Shown here: positions 56,866 through 64,000 of the stretch, piece by piece | Layout: every line of letters begins with the position of its first letter | Position numbering within the stretch: the stretch's first letter is position 1 | The notes under the pieces: generated by a model | Told to the model about the DNA's origin: nothing | What the model saw: the letters and a program-made list of their open reading frames with translations, nothing else | Databases searched by the model: none | Translations under genes and position numbers: made by a program | Assembly: GCA_023255875.1 (NCBI GenBank) | Contig: JAGDVY010000018.1 | Location: 36,576-100,575, forward strand | Length of the DNA: 64,000 bases | Source of the DNA: Hydrogenobacter sp. | GTDB taxonomy: Bacteria > Aquificota > Aquificia > Aquificales > Aquificaceae | Direction: 5' to 3'

Positions 56866-58210
56866 ATATTTCTCTCCTATAGGCTAAATAAAATATGAGG
56901 GCCCTTGCTGTCATCTCCACGCTCATAAATATCCAAGGCACCAGTGGTGTGTGGAAGTACCTTAGCAAAACGTATGAAGGTATTATTCTAAAGACCCAAA
57001 AGGACGTTGAGTTCACAAGAAGAGGTATGTGAGTTTTACCCATACCTTTGAGAGCTCCTGAGTATATACTGGCGTAAGCCATCTGAGGTTGGGAAAAGGC
57101 AACTATCACCAAATAATAAACCGCATACTCTATAACCTGAACATCTCTGGTGAATATGAGGGAAAAGTGCTTGGGAAATAAAGCAAGTAGCACACCCATA
57201 AAACCCATCAAGAAAGCAGTCATGTGAGCAGTGATCCTAACACCGTAATCTAAACCTGCGTAGTTTTTTGCACCCCAGTTTTGTCCAGAAAGGGTAGTGG
57301 AGGCTATCATAAACCCAAAGCCTATCATAAAGGAAACGCTTTCAACCCTTAGTCCTATCTGATGAGCAGCAAGCACCTTATCTCCAAAGCTAGCCAAAAA
57401 ACCTACAAATATGTTAAAGGATAAGCTTGAGAAAGCTCTCTCAAGAGCGGTGGGAGTGCCAATACGAAGAATACTCAAAAGCACGCTTTTACTAAAATCC
57501 CAATGCAGGGGAAAGGGTTTTTTCTTAGTTATATAAAGCATCACATATGCCAAAAAGCCTACTAATTCTGAAAGGGCAATACCCCATCCCGCACCTCTTA
57601 CCTCCATCCTTGGAAATCCCAAATTACCGTATATGAGAAGATAGGCAGTAGAAATATTCACTACATTCATAAGAAGGGAAACCTTGAAGGGCGTTTTTGT
57701 ATCCCCATAACCGTTGTAGGCAGCATAGATGGTGTTGGTAATAAAGCCAATAGTTATAAAAGCAAATATGGGATCAAGGTACTCCCTTGCTAAACTTACC
57801 ACCTGATCAGATGCACCAAACTTTCCCATTAAAAAAGCCACAAAATCTGTCCCTATAAAGGTAAGAGGTAGAGCTATCAAAAAAGATATAAGTAAGCCCC
57901 AAAGCAATGCAGGAGAAGGGTTTTTTCTTGCACCCGTCATTTGGGCTACAAGCACTAATGTGCCTGTATAAGAGAGAGCCATCAAGGAGTATATAAACCA
58001 GAGCATGCTTGCAGAGTATCCTACCGCTGCCACCGCGGTTGCAGAAAGTCCAGATACAAGTATTATGGAAAAGGCACTTTCTATAGTGTATAGTAAGTTT
58101 GAAAGTATTATGGGTAGGGATAACCTGATTACTTTATTTGCTACCAGCCACCAGCCTTCATTGGGATCAACAATGAGTTTTCCCTGCTTGCTTGAGGATG
58201 TATGAGACAT
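56786..58210 (-). CDS. MATE-family efflux transporter
   Basis: VIRLSLPIILSNLLYTIESAFSIILVSGLSATAVAAVGYS; 12-TM profile; GQNWGAKNY. Confidence 0.92.
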   Translation of the reverse strand: MSHTSSSKQGKLIVDPNEGWWLVANKVIRLSLPIILSNLLYTIESAFSIILVSGLSATAVAAVGYSASMLWFIYSLMALSYTGTLVLVAQMTGARKNPSPALLWGLLISFLIALPLTFIGTDFVAFLMGKFGASDQVVSLAREYLDPIFAFITIGFITNTIYAAYNGYGDTKTPFKVSLLMNVVNISTAYLLIYGNLGFPRMEVRGAGWGIALSELVGFLAYVMLYITKKKPFPLHWDFSKSVLLSILRIGTPTALERAFSSLSFNIFVGFLASFGDKVLAAHQIGLRVESVSFMIGFGFMIASTTLSGQNWGAKNYAGLDYGVRITAHMTAFLMGFMGVLLALFPKHFSLIFTRDVQVIEYAVYYLVIVAFSQPQMAYASIYSGALKGMGKTHIPLLVNSTSFWVFRIIPSYVLLRYFHTPLVPWIFMSVEMTARALIFYLAYRREISKLLNCEREEKRCKEAGIEVIKRQAL

Positions 58211-58360
58211 TTAATTAAAATTACTACAATTAGCAACCTTATTCAAGTATTCTATATTTCTTTAGAGCGGTTTCAAACCATTTTTAACAATTGACCATTG
58301 CAATTGACCTTATAATTATCTTTATATCGCGTTCAACAAAAAAGCCTTATAATTAATCCT

Positions 58361-59176
58361 ATGTTTAAGTTTACCGAAGAGCAGATAAAGAGATACGCAA
58401 GGCACATTATCCTACCAGAAGTTGGTGGTAAAGGACAGGAAAAATTGCTCAGCTCAAAGGTCCTTGTAATAGGTGCTGGAGGTTTGGGCTCTCCTGCCAT
58501 TCTTTACCTTGCTGCTGCTGGTGTAGGAACTATAGGTATTGTGGATTTTGACGTGGTGGATTTTTCAAACCTTCAGAGGCAGGTAATTCATGATACCCAA
58601 AGGGTAGGCATTCCCAAGGTGGAATCTGCTCGCATGACTGTGGAAAAACTAAATCCCGATGTGAAGGTCATAACCTACAACACTATGATCAACAAGAACA
58701 ACATTATGGACATAATAAAGGATTACGATGTGGTGCTTGATGGCACAGACAACTTTCCCACCAGATTCCTTATAAACGATGCGTGTTACTTTGCGGGCAA
58801 ACCTCTGGTCTCTGCTGCCATGCTCAGGTTTGAGGGGCAGGTGAGCGTTTTTGATTTTAGAAACAAAGAGCAATCACCTTGTTATAGATGTCTGTTTCCG
58901 GAACCACCTCCTCCTGGACTTGTGCCAAGTTGTCAAGAGGCAGGTATTTTGGGCTCTATAGGTGGCATCATAGGATGCATTCAGGCAACGGAAGCCATAA
59001 AGCTCCTTTTGGGTATAGGCGAACCTCTGGTGGGTAAGCTCCTTATTATGGATGCTTTATCTATGGATTTTAGGAAGGTAAAGCTTCGCAAAGATCCCTC
59101 TTGCCCTCTCTGTAGTGAGAAAGCCACTATAAAGGAACTCATAGAGTATGAGCAGATCTGTGATGCACGCTTTTGA
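58361..59176 (+). CDS. moeB: ThiF/MoeB-family adenylyltransferase
   Basis: RYARHIILPEVGGKGQEKLLSSKVLVIGAGGLGSPAILYLAAAGVG; Cys pairs CYRC / CPLC. Confidence 0.93.
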   Translation: MFKFTEEQIKRYARHIILPEVGGKGQEKLLSSKVLVIGAGGLGSPAILYLAAAGVGTIGIVDFDVVDFSNLQRQVIHDTQRVGIPKVESARMTVEKLNPDVKVITYNTMINKNNIMDIIKDYDVVLDGTDNFPTRFLINDACYFAGKPLVSAAMLRFEGQVSVFDFRNKEQSPCYRCLFPEPPPPGLVPSCQEAGILGSIGGIIGCIQATEAIKLLLGIGEPLVGKLLIMDALSMDFRKVKLRKDPSCPLCSEKATIKELIEYEQICDARF

Positions 59177-59400
59177 CGGATGAGATGAAGTTAATAGTTT
59201 ATTTTGTAATCTTTTTGGTTATACTTGTTGCTTCCGCTTACCTGGTGTTTTTGAACCATGAACCCATCAGTCTTTTGCTCACACCACAGATGGGAGAATA
59301 CATATACACTACATACCCTATGCCCTTGGGACTTCTTGTAATGCTATTTTTCTTTGCTGGCTTGCTTTTTGGATACTTGCTTCGTATGTTTTTAAAGTAA
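59173..59400 (+). CDS. LapA/DUF1049-like membrane protein
   Basis: Two TM segments flanking short loop; 4-bp overlap with moeB. Confidence 0.7.
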   Translation: MTDEMKLIVYFVIFLVILVASAYLVFLNHEPISLLLTPQMGEYIYTTYPMPLGLLVMLFFFAGLLFGYLLRMFLK

Positions 59401-59403
59401 GGC

Positions 59404-60159
59404 ATGGATGAGATCAAAGCCCTCTTAGAGGTTGTGGAGAGGATAAGAAAGGAGTGCCCTTGGGACAGGTCTCAGACTCACGAGAGTTTAAAGAAGTACC
59501 TTATAGAAGAAACTTACGAGCTGTTAGACGCCATAGATAAAAAAGATGACAAGGCACTTTTGGAAGAGCTGGGGGATGTGCTTCTTCAGGTGCTTATGCA
59601 CTCACAGATAGCAAAAGAGAGGGGAGCTTTTACCTTTTACCATGTGGCAAAGCATTTGAAGGAAAAGCTTGTGGAGAGACACCCTCATGTGTTTGGGTGT
59701 GAGCCTGCACAGGAGGTGCTCAAAAGGTGGGAAGAGAAGAAGGTAAAAAATAGGGAAAGTGTCCTTGATGGCATACCAAGGAATATGCCCGCCTTGATGC
59801 GCTCTCAGAAACTCCAAGACAGAGCCAGTTTGGTGGGTTTTGATTTTGAAAATACGGATCAGGTACTGGAAAAGCTTCAGGAAGAGATACAGGAGCTCAA
59901 AGAGGCTCTAAAGGAAGGAAATAGAGAAAACATAGAGCATGAGATTGGTGATGTGCTAACTGCGGTGGTGGAGCTCTGCAGGTTGCTAAAGCTGGATGCG
60001 GAGATGGTACTTCAGAAAGCCAATGACAGGTTTGAAAGAAGGTTCAGGTATATGGAAGAGAAGGCAAAGCAGATGGGCAGAGAACTAAAAAGCATGAGTC
60101 TTGAAGAGATGGACACCCTTTGGCTTGAGGCAAAGAAGTTTGACAAAGATGAAAGCTGA
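59404..60159 (+). CDS. mazG: Nucleoside triphosphate pyrophosphohydrolase MazG
   Basis: CPWDRSQTHESLKKYLIEETYELLDAIDKKDDKALLEELGDVLLQVLMHSQIA; duplicated MazG core. Confidence 0.95.
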   Translation: MDEIKALLEVVERIRKECPWDRSQTHESLKKYLIEETYELLDAIDKKDDKALLEELGDVLLQVLMHSQIAKERGAFTFYHVAKHLKEKLVERHPHVFGCEPAQEVLKRWEEKKVKNRESVLDGIPRNMPALMRSQKLQDRASLVGFDFENTDQVLEKLQEEIQELKEALKEGNRENIEHEIGDVLTAVVELCRLLKLDAEMVLQKANDRFERRFRYMEEKAKQMGRELKSMSLEEMDTLWLEAKKFDKDES

Positions 60160-60162
60160 GCC

Positions 60163-63100
60163 TTAGCGCCTTTTTATCCTTATGCTATCAAAGAGCTCAT
60201 AAACTATAGGAAGTACCAGAAGGCTCAGTGGCAGTGCGGAGGCTATACCACCTATGACGGATATGGCTAAGGGTTTTCTGAATTCTGAGCCTGCGGTAAG
60301 ACCAAGGGCTACAGGGAGAAGAGCAAAAACTATGGTCATGGTGGTCATAAGTATGGGTCTTAGCCTCTCTCTTCTTGCCTGAAGAATGGCAGTTCTGGTC
60401 TCATAGCCTTCCTTTTTGAGTTGTATGATCCTCTCTATAAAGAGGACCGCATCGCGCACCACTATGCCTATCAGGAGGATGATCCCAAAGTAGGAGGGCA
60501 CGCTAAGAGATGTATCTGTCAGGTAAAGGAGTCCAAAGGCTCCAGAGAGACTAAGAGGCACGGTCAATAGCACCGTAAAGGGATGTTTGTAGCTCTCAAA
60601 CAGGCTGGCAAGCACCATGTATATGCTTATGAGAGCCACTAACATGGCAAAACCCAAGCCTTTAAAAGCCCTTGCAAACTCCTTGGTTTGGCCCACTGCT
60701 TGAAAGGTGTAGCCCGGTGGTAGGTTGTTTCTGAGCCAAGACTCAACTTCCGCGGTGGCATCTCCAAGGGACTTTCCAGACAGATTAGCGTAGAAGGTAA
60801 AGGAGTATTGCCTATCATACCTATTTATGACGTGATATCCTGGTGCTATCTGCAGGTTCACTACCTGAGTTAGTGGTATAAGTCCGCCATCTTTGGTTCT
60901 CAAAAAGACCTTATTTAGGTTCTGCCAGTTTTCTAAGAATTGGGGGTCTGCCTTTATATAAGCGTTGTAGCTTTCTCCTCCCACTTCGTAAGTGCCAAAT
61001 TTATACTTTCCAAAGAGTATGTTAAGGGTAGTGCCCACATCTTCAACGGATATGCCCAAATCACCAAGCTTTGCCCTATCAACACTTATCTTTATCTGAG
61101 GTTCGTTGAGCCTAAGGTCTGTATCCACATCCTTAAAGCCCGGTCTGTTCTTAAACTCTGAGACCATCTTTTGGGATATCTTTTGGAGCTCCTCCAAAGA
61201 TGAACCTCTTATGGCATAAGTTATATCTGTCTGTCTTCCTGCAGACATGACTATGGGGAAGGCTTCCACGCTTACTCTTATGTCCTTTATTTTGGATAGT
61301 TCCTGCCTGAGCTGGTTCATGATGATCTTTTGGTGAGGTCTTTCTGATCTGTCTTTGAGAAAGATAAAAGCCTGTCCGCCATTCACATCAGGCCTTCCTG
61401 CAACACCTTGACCTATAGCGATACCAAATCTGTCTATGTAGGGATTTTTCAGAAGGATGGCTTCCACCTCCTTTGCCTTTTGGTCAGTAAAGTCAAAGGA
61501 AGTGCCTATGGGTGTTTCAAACCTCACTATGAAAGCGCCTTCGTCCGTGGTTGGGAAAAACTCCTTTTTTGATAACTTCACAAACATAAAGCCCAAAATC
61601 ACGGTAAGTAGCGAAAAAGATATCACCACAAGCTTGTGGTCTAAGGACCATCTCAGTAATTTATCAAAGAAAGCCTCAAACTTGTCATAGGTGCGCATAA
61701 AGATGTTCTCTTTTGTCTGCGTTATCATTCTTGCGCCTGCCATAGGAGTAAAACTTATGGCTACTATGTAAGAGACACCTATTGCTACCGCAAGGGTAAG
61801 AGCAAAGCTTCCAAAGAAACTGCCTATAACGCCTTTCAGAAATATGATGGGTAAGAACACGATCACCAAAGACGCAGTGGATGCCAAGAGAGCAAACACC
61901 ACAACCCGAGTGCCCACTTCCGCAGCCTGTATGGGAGGCATGCCCTCCTCTCTTCTTCTGTATATGCTCTCAATGACCACGATGGCATCATCTATGACTA
62001 TACCTACCGCTACCGCAAGAGCCAGCAGGGTGAAGGTGTTAAGAGAGTTGCCTGTATAGTAAAGGAATATGATGGCACTAAAAAGAGTGATGGGTATGGC
62101 AATCACAGGAATTAGAGTGAGCCTTATACTTCCTAAAAAGAGAAACACCACAAGACCAGTAAGAAAGCTACCTATTGCTATCTCTTCTATAGCTGCCTTT
62201 GCACTTTCTTTTGGAAAAACGCTGGCATCAAAGGTTATATCCATACGCATACCAGGTGGAAGTTTTTTGTTTAGCTCCTCCATCTTTTGCTTGACCTCAT
62301 CCGCTACTTTTACCGTATTGAAACCCGATTGTTTGTATATGATGATGGCTATGGACTGCTCGCCTTTGAACCTTGCTACTCCTCTCTTTTCGTCCTCTGT
62401 GAATTCCACATAGCCCACATCTCTGAGTCTTAGGTTTGGCTTGATATAGACTTCCTCAAGCTCCTTTGGGTCTTTAACTTTGCCATAGAGCCTTATGATG
62501 TAATCCTTATCTTTGCCGTAGATGGTTCCTGCGGGTGTCTCAAGGTGATTTTTAACAACTGCGTTTAGTACATCCACCGGAGTTATGCCATAAGAGTAGA
62601 GCCTTTCTGGATAGAGCCTCACCCAAAGCACATTGTCTCTAAAGCCTCCTAAACCCACATCTCCCACGCCGTCTATCTTTTGGAACTCTCTTTTTACCAC
62701 CTTGTCCGCATAGTATGCAAGAGTCTGGTAATCCACGCTGTTTGAGTGTAGGTGTATGGCAAGTATGGGAAAACTGCCCGTATCAACCTTCCTAACCACT
62801 GGTGGGTCTACACCAAAAGGCATACGCCTGTAGGCTCTTTGCACCGCGTCTCTTACTTCCTCTGCAGCTATATCTATGTTCTTATCAAGGTTAAAGATGA
62901 TATTGACCCTTGATAAACCCGCATAACTCTGTGAAACTATGGCATCTATACCGCTTATAGTAGAAACTTCGTCTTCTATGTATCTAGTCACATTAATATC
63001 CACTACATCTGGATTGGCTCCCGGATAAGTGGTGGTAACACTAACTACAGGAAAATCCACATTGGGTAGCCTATCTACAGGTATCCTGTTGTAGATATAT

Positions 63101-63171
63101 AGTCCCAAAAGCACAAAGGACATCATGAACATAATGGTGGTCACTGGCCTGTGTATAAAAAACCTGTACAT
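60163..63171 (-). CDS. RND efflux transporter, inner-membrane subunit (AcrB/MdtB-like)
   Basis: RVNIIFNLDKNIDIAAEEVRDAVQRA; AVGIVIDDAIVVIESIYRR; 12-TM RND architecture, 1002 aa. Confidence 0.96.
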   Translation of the reverse strand: MYRFFIHRPVTTIMFMMSFVLLGLYIYNRIPVDRLPNVDFPVVSVTTTYPGANPDVVDINVTRYIEDEVSTISGIDAIVSQSYAGLSRVNIIFNLDKNIDIAAEEVRDAVQRAYRRMPFGVDPPVVRKVDTGSFPILAIHLHSNSVDYQTLAYYADKVVKREFQKIDGVGDVGLGGFRDNVLWVRLYPERLYSYGITPVDVLNAVVKNHLETPAGTIYGKDKDYIIRLYGKVKDPKELEEVYIKPNLRLRDVGYVEFTEDEKRGVARFKGEQSIAIIIYKQSGFNTVKVADEVKQKMEELNKKLPPGMRMDITFDASVFPKESAKAAIEEIAIGSFLTGLVVFLFLGSIRLTLIPVIAIPITLFSAIIFLYYTGNSLNTFTLLALAVAVGIVIDDAIVVIESIYRRREEGMPPIQAAEVGTRVVVFALLASTASLVIVFLPIIFLKGVIGSFFGSFALTLAVAIGVSYIVAISFTPMAGARMITQTKENIFMRTYDKFEAFFDKLLRWSLDHKLVVISFSLLTVILGFMFVKLSKKEFFPTTDEGAFIVRFETPIGTSFDFTDQKAKEVEAILLKNPYIDRFGIAIGQGVAGRPDVNGGQAFIFLKDRSERPHQKIIMNQLRQELSKIKDIRVSVEAFPIVMSAGRQTDITYAIRGSSLEELQKISQKMVSEFKNRPGFKDVDTDLRLNEPQIKISVDRAKLGDLGISVEDVGTTLNILFGKYKFGTYEVGGESYNAYIKADPQFLENWQNLNKVFLRTKDGGLIPLTQVVNLQIAPGYHVINRYDRQYSFTFYANLSGKSLGDATAEVESWLRNNLPPGYTFQAVGQTKEFARAFKGLGFAMLVALISIYMVLASLFESYKHPFTVLLTVPLSLSGAFGLLYLTDTSLSVPSYFGIILLIGIVVRDAVLFIERIIQLKKEGYETRTAILQARRERLRPILMTTMTIVFALLPVALGLTAGSEFRKPLAISVIGGIASALPLSLLVLPIVYELFDSIRIKRR

Positions 63172-63184
63172 GGTTTATATTATA

Positions 63185-63202
63185 ACTGACTGACCAGTCA
63201 GT
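63185..63202. promoter_or_regulatory. Inverted repeat ACTGACTG-AC-CAGTCAGT between divergent RND and MFP genes (candidate repressor operator)
   Basis: 8-bp perfect arms, 2-bp centre, in the spacer region of both divergent -10 boxes. Confidence 0.65.
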
Positions 63203-63221
63203 ATGGTGTATAATTATGAGT

Positions 63222-64000
63222 ATGATAAGATGGTTTTTACTCATAGCACTATTTCTTTTAGGAAGCTGTAGCAAAGAGAGGGCAGTCCAGAGCCAAAAGA
63301 AGGAAGAAAGCATACCCATAAGCACCTACTTGGTGAAACCCCAAGAGATAGAGGTGTTTTATACCACAAACGGCTACTTTGAGGGTGTAAGGGATGTGAT
63401 CCTCAGGCCCGAGGTGAGTGGAAGGGTGCTTGAGCTTTTGGTAGATGAAGGGAGCTTTGTAAAGAAGGGACAAGCTCTTCTGAGAATAGATCCCACAGAC
63501 TACCAAAACGCACTAAACCAGATAAAGGCAAACCTTATGCAGGCAAAAGCCAATTACGAAAACCAAAAAGCCATATATGAGAGGAGAAAGTTCCTCTACG
63601 AGCAAAACCTGATAGCAAGGGAGGAATTTGAAAACGCAAGCACTCAGCTGAAGGTTTATCAAGATCAGATCTCTGCTATAGAAGCCCAGCTGAGGAACGC
63701 ACAGACTCAGCTCTATAGGACTGTGCTTAAAGCTCCCTTTTCTGGATACATAGCTCAGAAGTTTGTAAATGTAGGTGATTACATAACGCCTCAGTCTCAA
63801 ACCTTTAGGATAGTCACCCTTGATCCTATAAAGGTGGTCTTTCAGGTACCACAGGAGATCATTTCCAGTGTGAAGATGGGTTCTGAGGTGTATCTTGATG
63901 TGGAGGGTATAGGCAGTTATAAAGGTAAAGTGATCTTTTTGTCTCCTTCTGCGGATGTAAACAGGCTCATAACGGTAAAGGCACTTGTGAAAAACCAAGA
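63222..64000 (+). CDS. RND efflux periplasmic adaptor (MFP) lipoprotein, 3' truncated by window
   Basis: Manual translation from ATG 63222 (or in-frame ATG 63216): MIRWFLLIALFLLGSCSKERA...YFEGVRDVILRPEVSGRVLELLVDEGSFVKKGQALLRIDPTDYQNAL; absent from ORF track because no stop in window. Confidence 0.9.
   Translation, partial: MIRWFLLIALFLLGSCSKERAVQSQKKEESIPISTYLVKPQEIEVFYTTNGYFEGVRDVILRPEVSGRVLELLVDEGSFVKKGQALLRIDPTDYQNALNQIKANLMQAKANYENQKAIYERRKFLYEQNLIAREEFENASTQLKVYQDQISAIEAQLRNAQTQLYRTVLKAPFSGYIAQKFVNVGDYITPQSQTFRIVTLDPIKVVFQVPQEIISSVKMGSEVYLDVEGIGSYKGKVIFLSPSADVNRLITVKALVKNQ

Noticed and set aside
1-64000. CRISPR arrays, transposases, prophage genes, rRNA genes
   Set aside because: None seen: no periodic repeats, no recognisable integrase/transposase or phage structural ORFs, no rRNA-like sequence; only one tRNA was convincingly found.

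Overview
The window is a gene-dense chromosomal segment from a thermophilic Aquificaceae-like bacterium (Hydrogenobacter/Thermocrinis-like, inferred from gene content and protein character; no search was run). It begins inside an SMC gene and ends inside an RND membrane-fusion-protein gene. Housekeeping content includes hemH, ilvBN, pepA, a tRNA-Ala(CGC), pseudopilins, atpA, recN, a truncated spc-like ribosomal protein operon joined to rpsR-rplI, tpiA, gcvT, an archaeal-type S-adenosylmethionine synthetase, gatB, dnaE, gmhA and nadK.

There are two main accessory regions. (1) About 34.8-46.1 kb, minus strand: a complete sulfane-sulfur oxidation locus of the sHdr type, reading tusA-dsrE3-dsrE-shdrC1-B1-A-hyp-C2-B2-lbpA-trx-dsrE-lbpA-lipS2-rdgB-lipS1. 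Its two intergenic control regions share TATAAG/CTTATA inverted repeats. (2) About 52.3-56.9 kb, plus strand: an operon behind a near-consensus sigma70-type promoter, encoding an outer-membrane porin, a diheme lipoprotein, a covalent-FMN-type protein and an internally duplicated polytopic membrane protein. I do not recognise it as a named system, and it is the best candidate here for an undescribed electron-transfer or metal-reduction module.

Other points of interest: a -10-like box 6-11 nt before the start codon of many genes (leaderless mRNAs); 3' overlap at 7 of 9 convergent gene boundaries; a sco gene that appears to carry two internal deletions; and a 44-aa DUF309-like gene missing from the ORF track. 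All family assignments come from reading motifs and translations by eye.
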